64,000 nt of DNA from Protula sp. h YS-2021 (Eukaryota; Annelida; Polychaeta; Sabellida; Serpulidae): the NCBI GenBank assembly GCA_949752745.1, contig OX457027.1, forward strand, positions 18,246,603-18,310,602, read 5' to 3'. The position numbers were made by a program, and so were the translations under genes. The notes beneath the pieces are model-generated. The model was not told where the DNA came from. It was given only the letters and a program-made list of their open reading frames with translations, and ran no database searches. Of this stretch, positions 35,553-46,384 are shown in pieces (the first letter of the stretch is position 1; every line of letters starts with the position of its first letter).

Positions 35553-36540
35553 AAGTCTACTACAATGTAACAGCAACTCCCTAACAATAATAATATTAAA
35601 AGAAATGGCCATAATTTTTTTTTTAATTACCGAAGTACGATTTCAAGAACGTTAATACAACTACTTATATTTTCCATATATTTTTAAACAATAACGACTA
35701 CATGAACAGTAACAGGCTGTGCATATAAATCTTTCTAATAAACTGGTAACCACTAACATGTATTGAACAGAAATACTAATCACATAGCTTTTATAGTATA
35801 GCCTATGCCCGGTTGAGATCCTGGCCATTACTGAAAGAGGCAAGTCACTCAATATTGTCGTGGCAGTGGCGACACATGCAGAAGCCATAACAGCGACCTC
35901 TTGCGGGAGTAAACCTGGAGAATATAAGGGAATAGGCTCTAACGATGCAGTCCATGACAAGCACGGGAGTCACAAACAAGAAGCCACTTTAGACAAGCAA
36001 GGGAAGGAGGGAGAGGGGAGTGGGAGCAGAAAGAGCACAGCCTTTCGATGCTTTCCACTGTCGAGGGTATAACCCATAAGTTATGACTAGGGTCTTGGAG
36101 CAGAGAGTGCAAAGGGTAGGAAAAACGGACAGTGGTAAAATGCTCTAGTAGAGGGTAAAGAGAGACACTCCATTTATCCCTCCCCCAACACCCCCACCCC
36201 CTTCCCCAGCCCTGCTGCACGCAGAATGGAGACCTTACTGCAATACGGTGGTGAGATTACGCACAAAGGGATACAATAAAGGGATAAACGTTTCTACCAT
36301 AACTCGCATATATATTATATTATATATATATACTGTTGTTGTTTACACAAAACTTTGGGAGGGAATTATCGAAGATTTAACCCTGAGTCAATACCCCCCT
36401 TTCCCCATCCCCACCTCCCCTACTACCACCAACACCAAAGAATCCTCAGTTCTCAGAAGTGTTGTTGCGCTTCACTAACATTAACTGCCGTTCCATACAA
36501 CCTATAACTAACACTGTATAAACAATACTTACATGATAAA
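35553..36540. other. No confident gene
   Basis: A 99-codon minus frame (35661-35960) has a fairly hydrophobic translation but no recognised domain or convincing splice sites. The rest is unremarkable, with an AT run at 36308-36330. Confidence 0.35.
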
Positions 36541-36985
36541 CGTTAACATCTTTTGCCGTTTTCCTGTGCTAACGTTCACATCTTTCGTGGTTTTTCTGTG
36601 TTAACGTTCAAATCTTTTGCGGTTTTCTGTGTTAACGTTCACATCTTTTGCGGTTTTCCTGTGTTAACGTTCACATCTTTTTGCGGTTTTTCTGTGTTAA
36701 CGTTCACATCTTTTGCGGTTTTTCTGTGTTAACGTTCACATCTTTCGTGGTTTTTCTGTGTTAACGTTCACATCTTTTTGCGGTTTTTCTGTGTTAACGT
36801 TCACATCTTTTTGCGGTTTTTCTGTGTTAACGTTCGCATCTTTTTGCGGTTTTTCTGTGTTAACGTTCACATCTTTAGCGGTTTTTCTATGTTAACGTTC
36901 ACATCTTTTGCGGTTTTTCTGTGTTAACGTTCACATCTTTTGCGGTTTTTCTGTGTTAATGTTCATATCTTTTGTGGGTTTTTTC
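36541..36985 (+). repeat. ~32-33-bp minisatellite, about 13 copies
   Basis: The unit is gtgttaacgttcacatcttt + (t)gcggtttttct, with small T-run length changes between copies. The units are contiguous; there are no spacers. Confidence 0.95.
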
Positions 36986-37484
36986 CTGTTTCTCATCTTA
37001 AACCAATGTACATTACATTTCGGTGTAAAAGCGAGTCGTTTTCTTCAACAACTACAACTTTTTTTCGTAAAACGGGGATTTCACTAAACGTTGAGAAGTA
37101 TTACATTTGGATATTACATATGATTTTAAAGAATAAATTACGCACTGCCAAAAATAAGCATTCATTCTCAGATCAAAAAAAAAATTAAAACAACACAATA
37201 AAAAAAAAAAAAAAAACAATAATAACGACAACACACTGTGCACAAAAAAAACGGTAAACAAATTTTTTGCAAACACAACAAATAGCTAAAACGTAAATAA
37301 GACAGCAAGTACACAAATACCAAATGGAAAACAGCGAAATATTTTAATACTTCTGTCAAAAATATGCATATTCACACGTCCACCGGATGTCATAACTGCT
37401 GGGCAGAGCTTGCTAAATGTCTCATCTTGTACCGTCAAAAAGCATCCCATCTGCCAGTACTCACAACCATACTGTTCACCTGGT

Positions 37485-37712
37485 CTGAGTATCGCGAACT
37501 GTATAGAACCGGTACACGCAAACTGAGCATTGCGAACTGCACATAACAAGTACACACACAATCGGATTATCGCGAACTGTACAGAACCGGTACACATACA
37601 ATCTGAGTATCGCGAACTGTACAGAACCGGTACACATACAATCTGAGTATCGCGAACTGTACAAAACCGGTACATATACAATCTGAGTATCGCGAACTGT
37701 ACAAAACCGGTA
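37485..37712 (+). repeat. 40-bp tandem repeat, about six copies
   Basis: The unit is tgagtatcgcgaactgtaca + gaaccggtacacatacaatc, exact 40-bp spacing in the last four copies. It contains TCGCGA and ACCGGT palindromes. Confidence 0.95.
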
Positions 37713-37957
37713 CGGGACAACTGCACAACTGACAAGATCTACAGAAAACAGAACATGAGAAAGAGATTAATTAAGAAAACAGATCATTCACCAACAATTT
37801 TGTAAAAAAATCATTTCCTATATGTGTTATCAGATTGTGTATAATCTCGGGTACACACATATGATAATATCAGATCTGCTTTTTACGCATCCAAATATGC
37901 CATCCCTAACAAGTAAAAGATCTTAATATTCAGATTTTAGTTGAAATAAAACAACCT

Positions 37958-38117
37958 CGTCCCCACTCCCTTCCCACCCCTTCACCACCCCCTTCCCACC
38001 CCTTCATCACGCCCTTCACCACGCCCTTCCCACCCCTTCACCACCCCCTTCCCAAACCCTTCACCACGCCCTTCCCACCCCTTCACCACGCCCTTCCCAC
38101 CCCTTCACCACGCCTTT
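37958..38117 (+). repeat. ~22-bp pyrimidine-rich minisatellite
   Basis: Repeats of cccttcaccacgcccttcccac. Almost purely C/T with A, strongly strand-asymmetric. Confidence 0.9.
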
Positions 38118-38306
38118 CCCGCCAGCTCGGCTCGTATCTTCATTTTGATGAACGTGGCATTTCATACATATATATTTACATAATCACTGCTGACAAATGT
38201 ATAAAATAACAACCTAATTCTTGAGTCCCAACTGTATATACGAAATAAATATTCAGTATCATTTTATGTACACAGTACATTCCAAGTGTTACCCACCTAT
38301 ACACCA

Positions 38307-39544
38307 GCCGCCGTATTCACGAAAGTTAACTCTTTGGTTTAACTGATTGGGTTAAACCAGTGGGTTAAACCAAAAAATTTGGATTAGCTAAACCAATGGT
38401 TTAAACCATATTCACAAAAGGAGTTTAACCGTGGTTTAACTAAACCAATGGTTTAACTTTTGGTTTAAGTTAAACCGCAGTTAACCCAATTACGTCATCA
38501 TTATTGGGGGAGAATACAGGGAATTCCCAGGGATGTTCCAAGAGACTGGTACTCACTGGAAAGGGAAAAAATAATTGTGTTTTGTTTATTTTCATTTCGA
38601 AAAACCTTTTAAGATTGGGTTGCCTAGTCTTGGACCAGGGGTGGTGCAAATGGACAATATTATGACTTCGCAGAATAACATATTTGCAAAAAACATGCGA
38701 AATGACCCCCAGTGAACATATATATATATAAATGACGTACGTAACTTGAAGTTTTTTCGTAGCAAACTGTCGTCATAATCGCAAAACAGATTTTTAAAGG
38801 GAAATGAATGCAATGACTGGCTAATTAATGAAAAAAAAAACAAGCAAAAGAAAAAAAGACCAACAAAAAAAAAAAAGAGAGGTGATTTCGTAGCGAACTA
38901 TCATCGTAACCGTTGCTTGAATGTACTTGGATACTCAAAATGTGCATAAGGATTTAAATCCGGCGGGAGATAGGGGCTGAGAGAGAGGGAGAGAGAAATA
39001 GAGAGAAAGAGAGAGGGGATATACCCCTAGTAGCACCCGAAGTTTTACAGTCAGTTTTTTTAATCTAGAGGTGGGGGCATTACAACCCATAAACGCCCCC
39101 CCCCCCTCTTCCTTGGATCTGCCACTGGTAAATATAGTTTAGTTTTCATATTATATAATACGGACTTGTGCCTCCCCTCCCTCGGCAAAATCCTGTGCTC
39201 GTCAATGCTTCCTCCATGGTTAAGTCTGCAAACTTGGTATTGGGATTACAAGTCAATTTCAAACACAGTTGTACTTCATTCCCCTTCCCCCTCTTAGAGA
39301 GGAAAAAGGAGGAGGAACACAAATGAAATGACTCAGGCATTTCTCAGAAACTTAATCCTGGTTTAACCCACCTCACACGCAGGGTTAACTTTTTGGTTTA
39401 ACCCACTGGTTTAAACCATAGTTAACTTTCGTGAATATGACATAAGTTAATCCAATGGTTTACATTTGGTTTAAACGGCGAAGTTAACTTTTTGGATTAA
39501 GATTTGGGTTAACCCATTGGTTTAACTTTCGTGAATACGGCGGC
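38307..39544. mobile_element. 1.24-kb element with long inverted repeats rich in TTTAACC
   Basis: The outer ends are GCCGCCGTATTCACGAAAGT and its complement at 39525-39544. Inside each end (~180 bp) are many facing TGGTTTAAC/GTTAAACCA words, so the whole end can fold several ways. The middle has GA-rich sequence and no transposase. No target duplication seen, so the superfamily is not assigned. Confidence 0.75.
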
Positions 39545-40689
39545 AGGAAGTAACGAACTAATAGTACATATTACGCTAGACACTAATACTGAACAAATGA
39601 AATAAGATCGTCTAAGGATCCAGAGCCACAGTAAAACACGGAGTGACTCTACGGGTTCTTTTCAATCCGCATAGCGACACAGTTCTTACACCAAGCGTTT
39701 ACAACCGACTGTTTCAACTTGACCCTGCTCCAGTAGCAAGTGTGAGCCCTTCGGTATATTATTTCTATTTTGAGGCATTACCAAATATACAGCATTCAAT
39801 CGTTACTACCTACAAAGTCAAATGCAACGTCATAAGCATGGAAAATTGACCGAATGATTCGCACTGGTACTGCAAACTACAGTTTCCTACCAAAGCTTAG
39901 CATCTAAACCCGAATTGTTGCAAGCAGTCCGGAAAAAAACCCACAAAAAAAAAAAACAAACTTGTATTTTGAAGTTGAATTTTCACAACCTATATTTTTC
40001 AACATGGAACTGGTCGACTCTAATAGCTGATAGTACTACAAATAAAGGCAAGCGTGAAGGAATGCTCGATCTAACACACAGGACAGATACACATAGGGTT
40101 TGTGAAGCACTGTGCTTTATTGTTCAACACCCTAAAAGACGTCAGAGAGATCTATATCATGTCGTCGTATACCTCGCTGGGCGGCAAAGCGGTGGGATAA
40201 AAGATAACAGTGGACTCCAGAGTATATATTTTTCTCACATGAATAAAATATAAAAATAAAACTAACGCATTTCTCGAAGAAGCAAAACATAAACTGGAAT
40301 CTATAATCAACAATGATTCTCCATCTTTATAAATATATATATATATATATATATATTATAATTATAGGTGCATATGGACAGAGAACGACATATAGTTGAA
40401 AACAGGCGCCTTGCCATTAAAAAGAAGTAGAAGCAAACACCCCCCCCCCCCCCACCCCCGAGCAAAGCAGGCTTCAAACACATCTTAAACGCCCAAACTT
40501 GGAAGAATTAACGCTTTACTGAAAACGAAAGGGTGCACACACAGCTCAATAATGTATTTTTCCCAAAATATCGATTTCTCAAACAATACACACCAAAACA
40601 AACGGGAACTGTATGTATTATTTCCTAATTGATAATGTCACTATGTAATTTGCAATACTAACTATATTCCCCTGTATCATTTTCCCGCT
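39545..40689. other. Gene-free stretch before the LPCAT 3' end
   Basis: Contains an (AT)n run at 40329-40356 and a C run at 40441-40453. Open frames at 39643-39849 and 39915-40253 show no known domain. Confidence 0.45.
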
Positions 40690-40695
40690 TTTATT
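40690..40695 (-). promoter_or_regulatory. LPCAT: Probable LPCAT poly(A) signal (AATAAA on minus)
   Basis: TTTATT on + just beyond the 66-bp repeat array. It is the first canonical hexamer I see downstream of the LPCAT stop, so the whole array would be 3' UTR. Confidence 0.45.
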
Positions 40696-40733
40696 GTGAT
40701 GTTCAGATCTATTCTGACTTTCGGTTGAATTTC

Positions 40734-41395
40734 GGGAACTCGTCAATTTTCCAGCCTTTTTTCTGACGTTCCGATATATGCTGACTTGGGTTTATCTTTG
40801 GGAACTCGTCTATTTTTCCGCCTTTTTTGTGGCGTTCCGATCTATTCCGACTTGCGTTTATCATTGGGAACTCGTCCATTTTCCCGCCTTTTTTCTGACG
40901 TTCCGATCTATTCTGACTTGGGTTTATCTTTGGGAACTCGTCTATTTTCCCGTCTTTTTTGTGACGCTCCGATCTATTCCGACTTGCGTTTATCATTGGG
41001 AACTCGTCCATTTTCCCGCCTTTTTTCTGACGTTCCGATCTATTCTGACTTGGGTTTATCTTTGGGAACTCGTCTATTTTCCCGTCTTTTTTGTGACGCT
41101 CCGATCTATTCCGACTTGCGTTTATCATTGGGAACTCGTCCATTTTCCCGCCTTTTTTCTGACGTTCCGATCTATTCTGACTTGGGTTTATCTTTGGGAA
41201 CTCGTCTATTTTCCCGTCTTTTTTGTGACGCTCCGATCTATTCCGACTTGCGTTTATCATTGGGAACTCGTCCATTTTCCCGCCTTTTTTCTGACGTTCC
41301 GATCTATTCTGACTTGGGTTTATCTTTGGGAACTCGTCTATTTTCCCGTCTTTTTTGTGACGCTCCGATCTATTCTGACTTGGGTTTATCTTCGG
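40734..41395 (-). repeat. 66-bp tandem array overlapping the LPCAT stop codon
   Basis: gggaactcgtc recurs every 66 bp from 40734 to 41394 (ten intervals). Two unit types alternate, giving a 132-bp higher-order period. The first unit on the minus strand contains the last LPCAT codons and TAG. Other units repeat that sequence in what should be 3' UTR. 66 is divisible by 3, so a 22-residue repeat frame stays open. Confidence 0.95.
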
Positions 41396-41491
41396 GAACT
41401 TGTCCCTTTTCTCGGCTCTGTTTCTGTTCTTGATACGTCGTAAAGAGCCGTGCATATTCCGGCCGTATCTCTGCATAGTTCTTAAACTCCT
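41370..41491 (-). CDS. LPCAT: LPCAT terminal exon (g)
   Basis: Acceptor gtgtttcag. It encodes EEFKNYAEIRPEYARLFTTY, QEQKQSREKGQVPEDKPKSE and then TAG at 41370-41372. The last 9 codons and the stop fall in the first unit of the 66-bp array. Confidence 0.9.
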
Positions 41492-44400
41492 CTGAAACAC
41501 ACAAGTCTAATATTGAAAGATAAGAAGATAAAAGAAGATTTGACTGCTATATAGTTAAGTATTTCCAGGCTATAAAGTTCAAGAACATCCTAATTGAACA
41601 GGCCATTACAGAATTTACAGCCCCAACTGAAACTAAAAATCCAAGGCGGCGCTCCGCTGTGACCCGACCAAGAGGACGGCAGCCATGGCGATGTTAAGCA
41701 GCTTTAACGTTTTCAGTCTGTAGTGGTTCAAGTATGTCAGGAGTATTACTGTAGAATTCTAAATACTCTAGAACTGTTAAAATTACTCTTACTTGTTGTT
41801 CGGGGAATCCTGAAAATTGGGTCAAGGTCACAATAATAACGTGCACCTACCCACTAATATAGGTCATCCATCCGCCTAATATCGTAGGAAACGGCTTGTC
41901 ACGGTTTGAGTAACAGCCGGCGATGGACAGATCAATGGAAGTCCAGACAGACCAATAGACGGACAATGCCCAAGCCTAAAGTCCCCCTCCGGGGTCTAAA
42001 GCCCAGGTCCCCTAAATTAAAGGAACAGCCTCGCTCGATCACAGCCTCGCTTGACCCGACCAATGATCACGAAAAATGGAGCCCTTTACATCACTTCCTT
42101 TCTACTATTACGTACCATAGGTTATGTGGCCTTCACTTTGTTTCTCAATTTGAGCAAAGAGTTTCTTGACGTTGGTTTCGTGCATGCCGAATGCTTGGTG
42201 CAGGATGTCACACAGCTCCTGCTCCGTGATGTATCCCTTAGCACCCTTGTCGAACAGCTGTGATCAAAACAAACATCAATCAGGTTTTTTTGTACCAATC
42301 TGTGTGCAGCAATACCAAAGCATGTTATAAACGAAACAAAGCCTCCAGTTGCGTTTAGAGTTTCAGTTACACAACACAATGGATTTTTCAGTCAACTAGT
42401 CTTACTTCACAAATCTGACGTCATGCTTGCTCAATATCTTGCCACCCCCCCCCCCCCTTCCACCCTCTACGGCCCCACCGCTTTATTTCGTCACACTGTA
42501 TAACGGGCAAAATATGGAGAACGACAAGCACTACAGCGTAGGCAGCTTATAAATAAAATGTTGCCATGGCAACAGACCTGGAATGCGAACTGCAGCGTCT
42601 CTTCTGTGTTGGCTGGCTGAGCAATGAGGTGTAGACCGATGACGTACTCGCGGAAGTCGATCGTCCCGGAGTCGTCCTGGCAACAGCCAAACAAACCACC
42701 AATCATATACACCCATCATAGCGCGAACCCTTGAGCTGATGACGCTCTTTTATTTACTAAATTTTCTAGTTCAAATAATACTGCACTACAATATAGGTTG
42801 AATAGCATACATATTCTTTTCATAGGTTGCATGCTCTGTTGATGACCACAGCCTCTCATAGAGCTCAAAGCTCTAAAATCGTTTCAATTGATTTATTTTT
42901 TTTTCCCAATAAATAAATAATGTGGAAGTTCAACGGAGTGGTTTTACTTAATGCTGGTCAGGAATACTTGGCGGTATGCCATGCTAAAGTGACCTTCATA
43001 CCCTGTCGTAAAGGTCAAACATCTCCCTCAGGGCGTGAGACACGGGCATCTCTAATAACTCCGCGAACTGCTCTAGGGTCACTTGGCCGCTGTTCTGCTG
43101 GGCCACTTGGCTGAACTTGGCCAGATGCTCCTTCAAGTTGTCGAAGTTTACTCTGCAACGTGTGACAGAAATGCGCTGTACATTTGGGGGGTGGGGGAGC
43201 GGGGACTCGGACCGCCTTCAGCAAATCAGCTTTGATGCATTTCGCACTGACAAAAGCCACAGGGATTCTAACAGGTATATTTTCTGAAGGGAACTATGCT
43301 AAACAAAACGCTAGGCCAAAAAACGAAGTAAAATGCAGAAAAACATGAAATTTGACTCACTCTATTGATGCTTTTCTTGCGATTTACTAACTCAAAATTA
43401 TATGCTTTTTTTATATTTATTTATTTATTGTTTATTTTTCTGGGTTAATACTTCTGATTTCATATTTTATGGTTTTATAACATTTCCCAGTTTACAATTG
43501 AGCTTATCACTTCACACAGATGTAGGACATACACACCCAAGTTTTCTGCTGAGCTTCTGGAATTCGACGAGTACGGAGGCACAGGGCATGTTTAGCTTGG
43601 CGGCGTACGTCATGAGACGGCAGTCCTCAAACGTGTGGTCCGTTACCGGCACCCCCAGGGCCCTAACACAGTCCAAAACGTCAACTTTATGTAAAGCTTT
43701 TACACATTAAACAACGTACTGAAATTATTACGCCAACTTATGTCAAAACAGGAGTAATAGAACAGATCCAGTGAATTTTTCTTGCATGAAAGGCACTTGA
43801 TCAAGACCTTACTTCTTACTTTCGTTTTCTTTCCTAAGATTTGGGCATTCAGAACCTGACCACAGTGACATCAGCGATCAGTAGATCGGCTTTGAATTGA
43901 AGTGCTCCGCGTAAAACGCCGCATATCTCGCCGACATCAAGCGCGCATGTCAACGTAACTGGGACTGAAAAACCGTGCGGGACAGACACTTTCTGGGGGA
44001 TTACACGTGACGTGTTTACGCACGATACCTGGCCATCAGTGCGCGGACATTTCTCCCGTACAACACTGGGTCGTTTTTCTCCTCTTCGTTTGGTTCATAC
44101 ACTGGTAAATACTGCAAATATTCATGTTAAATACTGCAACCATTCATGCATGTATTTAATATCAACCCTCACTTTTTTTCTTATATTTTGCCATTACTTT
44201 ATTTATATATCTGTCTACATTTTTTCATCAAAGGTTGCGTTTACCAGGCCATGAGACACACACTCCAATCTAAATACCAGTACATAATTTACAATGTAGA
44301 CATTTTAAGATGGTTTTTTCCGGAGGGGGGGGGGAGGAAGGGGGTGGCAGGGCGGCGGGGGGGGGGGGGGGTGGCGTGTACACGCACTGGATGCCCAAAT

Positions 44401-44534
44401 GCAAAGTATGACTATGGTTTTGAAAAAACGACAACAGAACTGACCTCCACTTCAAGCTTATTATTGAGTTGACACAGTGTGAGCCAGAACAGCGTGAAGG
44501 CCCCAGGCCCCTCCCACGTCCATGTGTACGTGTC
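41370..44534 (-). CDS. LPCAT: Lysophosphatidylcholine acyltransferase (LPCAT1/2 family), C-terminal 270 codons, seven exons
   Basis: Family members re-acylate lysophospholipids with acyl-CoA in the Lands cycle at the ER and lipid droplets. Exons in transcript order: 44445-44534, 44029-44111, 43537-43662, 43002-43152, 42578-42676, 42116-42257, 41370-41491 (813 nt, in frame throughout). Hallmarks are DTYTWTWEGPGAFTLFWLTL, YLPVYEPNEEEKNDP, RNVRALMA, VPVTDHTFEDCRLM, then EF-hands and the conserved end EEFKNYAEIRPEYARLFTTY. The first EF loop, DRDDSGTIDFRE, is canonical. The next two (DKGAKGYITEQE and EKQSEGHITYEE) lack key acidic ligands. The catalytic HxxxxD half is upstream and was not found before the window edge. 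The tail GQVPEDKPKSE lacks an obvious KKxx signal. LPCAT1 versus LPCAT2 is not decided. Confidence 0.93.
41830..42005 (+). mobile_element. Remnant of a pearl-like element right end
   Basis: A degenerate ACRG stretch (acagacc, agacggac; 41925-41970) is followed by a hairpin tagtccccctccggggtct-like sequence at 41978-42000, in the last LPCAT intron. The left part is not recognisable. Confidence 0.45.
42116..42257 (-). CDS. LPCAT: LPCAT exon (f), degenerate EF-hands
   Basis: Acceptor gatcacag, donor CTATG|gtacgt. It encodes LFDKGAKGYITEQELCDILH and LFAQIEKQSEGHITY. Loop positions 3 and 5 of the first hand are Gly and Lys instead of acids. Confidence 0.94.
42578..42676 (-). CDS. LPCAT: LPCAT exon (e), canonical EF-hand loop
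   Basis: Acceptor tgttgccag, donor TTCCAG|gtctgt, 33 codons. It encodes DDSGTIDFREYVIGLHLIAQ and PANTEETLQFAFQ. Confidence 0.95.
43002..43152 (-). CDS. LPCAT: LPCAT exon (d)
   Basis: Acceptor cgttgcag, donor GACAGG|gtatga. It encodes VNFDNLKEHLAKFSQVAQ, GQVTLEQFAELLEMPVS and REMFDLYDR, the start of the first EF-hand. Confidence 0.92.
43537..43662 (-). CDS. LPCAT: LPCAT exon (c)
   Basis: Acceptor tgtgttag, donor CTTGG|gtgtgt. It encodes ALGVPVTDHTFEDCRLMTYA and LVEFQKLSRKL. Confidence 0.93.
44029..44111 (-). CDS. LPCAT: LPCAT exon (b)
   Basis: Acceptor atttgcag, donor GCCAG|gtatcg. It encodes YLPVYEPNEEEKNDPVLYGR and NVRALMA. An alternative CAG 10 nt inside would break the frame. Confidence 0.92.
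44445..44534 (-). CDS. LPCAT: LPCAT exon (a)
   Basis: Acceptor ccctgcag, donor GTGGAG|gtcagt, 30 codons in phase 0. TWTWEGPGA and LWLTLCQ-like patterns follow the catalytic domain in this family. Confidence 0.93.
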
Positions 44535-45536
44535 CTGCAGGGAAAGGCAAGCGATGGTGAATGCTTGTCTCCAGAATGCGTTCTTGCTTATCATATTTTT
44601 TAACAATTTCTTTTTTATAATATATTTATTTATTTTTTATATAACAACCCGATTTACTCGGAATGGGACATCAATATCACAATATCCAAATGTATTATCT
44701 TAATCAGGTCCAACAATAACCGTGCACTTTTAGAGTCTCTTAAGAGTAAAGCTTCAAACTGTAAGTTTTTTTTTTTTGTGCAAGGTGTCTGCTTACTTTC
44801 AGTTTCAATAGTTGTTTAAACACCTGAACCTCTTCGGCCGCAAACAGAATTTATTATTTAGGAGTACAGAATAGCTACAGTTTTGTTAGTGACCAAAGTG
44901 GCAAAACTTCAGCCCAAAACTTGCCATTTCAACAAAAGGCTAAAAAAGAAAGAAAATCCTCGTATATAGGAAAACAGGCTCAAAACTGCACAAATACTCC
45001 AATTAAAACCTGTAAATACTTTATCAAAGTTTAATATATTTTGGTATTAACTGGCCAAAACAAATACAGAAAATTTCCATAAGTTTTGAAGATTTCTTTA
45101 CACTTAAACAAAACTATTTAAACGCACCATCTACTTACGTATTTATTTAAATATTTAACAACAACTGGCTGTACTGGCAGTGCTGGAATAAATGCACCTG
45201 ATAAAGGACATACAAAAAGTTCAATTAACTAGTTGTTTAACAGTACTGCATTACAACCACAGGCTTGCCGGAGGTTGGTTTAAAAAAAAAGTACGCAAAC
45301 TGCTAAAAATAAAGAACGCTTGATGGCAAAAAAAAGCACAAAAAAAAGAACGCTTTAGAAAAAAAGAACAAAAAAAGTACGCCAAAAATGATGAAATTTA
45401 AAAAATATAAAGATAAAAAGTGTCATAAAAAAGCCTCAGAAATAGTTTGTATGCGTTTTTCTTGAATAAACAAGAACAGCTGTCAACGGCAATAATAATA
45501 GATGTACGTATTCCAAGAGGCAATAAAATCACCAAA
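44535..45536. other. A-rich gene-free stretch upstream of the visible LPCAT exons
   Basis: Poly-G run at 44325-44372 nearby and lysine-codon-like A-rich tracts (45270-45420). No earlier LPCAT exon found on the minus strand. Confidence 0.5.
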
Positions 45537-46337
45537 ACAAGCATGTCCAAGGACATGCCCCAGCCGAGTTACCGAATAAGGAAAGAGAGAAAAACTCTGA
45601 AACGAATACTGTTAGGCCAAACAATGAAGTACTTTGTTTCTGAACGTAACTTTTTCATAATTTTAATACACAAAAACGTGTTTCCCCGGGTGGAAGCTGC
45701 CCGAAAAGGGATGTTGGAGAGGTTGGGTTTTGAAGATTCATGTATTTACCGACATTTACACAATTTTAGAAAAAAATTATTAAAATTCCCCCATTTCGGC
45801 ATTTTTTTTTTTGTCATTTGCGAAAAAAACAAAGACTAGGTGGAGAAGCACCTAAGAAACTTCTGATTAAAATTTTATAACTATTTGAAAAAGACTGAGA
45901 GAAATGAATGGTTTGACAATTCAGTTATTTACTACCATTTATTCCAGCTTTTGCCAAACTTCAAAGTTCCGCCATTTCGGCAGATTTTGGCGAACCGCGA
46001 AAAAAAATAATAGCCTGGTAGGCGAACCCCTGGGGAACATCCCTTCGTAACACCTAAACGATTGGAGTAAAACTGTAGGAGGAGTAGCATTTAAAAACTG
46101 GGTCAAAACGGGCACAAAAAGTGCCGCCATTTTGTCCGTTTTTCGTCACTCGTCAAAAAAAGTAATAGCCAGGTGGGGGACCACCCAGGGAACATTCCTG
46201 CATAATATCAAAACGATTGAAGTAAAACTGTATGAGGAGTAGCATTTTAAAGAAAAAGTTTAACATACGCCCATACATTCAAGCCGCCTATAGGGATACG
46301 ACTAACCCAGTCCGACAAAGTCGGCTGGGTTATAAAA
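45537..46337 (+). mobile_element. CCAGC-class element B
   Basis: The left end ACAAGCATGTCCAAGGACAT (hairpin) is followed by gccccagccgag. The right end is the hairpin CCCAG tccgacaaagtcgg CTGGG at 46307-46332. A few ~150-bp cores lie between, ending gaagtaaaactgtatgagga + gtagcatttt, then acatacgcccatacattc. Confidence 0.75.
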
Positions 46338-46384
46338 CCACATAAGTACTAATTTCCGCTCCCATAGTTCAAAATTTTAAGAAG

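Noticed and set aside
35661..35960. 99-codon hydrophobic minus frame
   Set aside because: No matching splice sites or family. Adjacent sequence gives no further exons.
36541..36985. CRISPR-like regular repeats
   Set aside because: Units are contiguous with no unique spacers and the context is eukaryotic; it is a minisatellite.
38320..38490. Telomere-like TTTAACC repeats
   Set aside because: Orientation alternates and the block is mirrored at 39350-39544, so it is the end of an inverted-repeat element, not an interstitial telomere.
40709..41500. 263-codon minus frame and two ~220-codon plus frames
   Set aside because: Products of the 66-bp array. The minus frame overlaps the LPCAT exon in another phase. 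Kept only as a finding, not as a gene.
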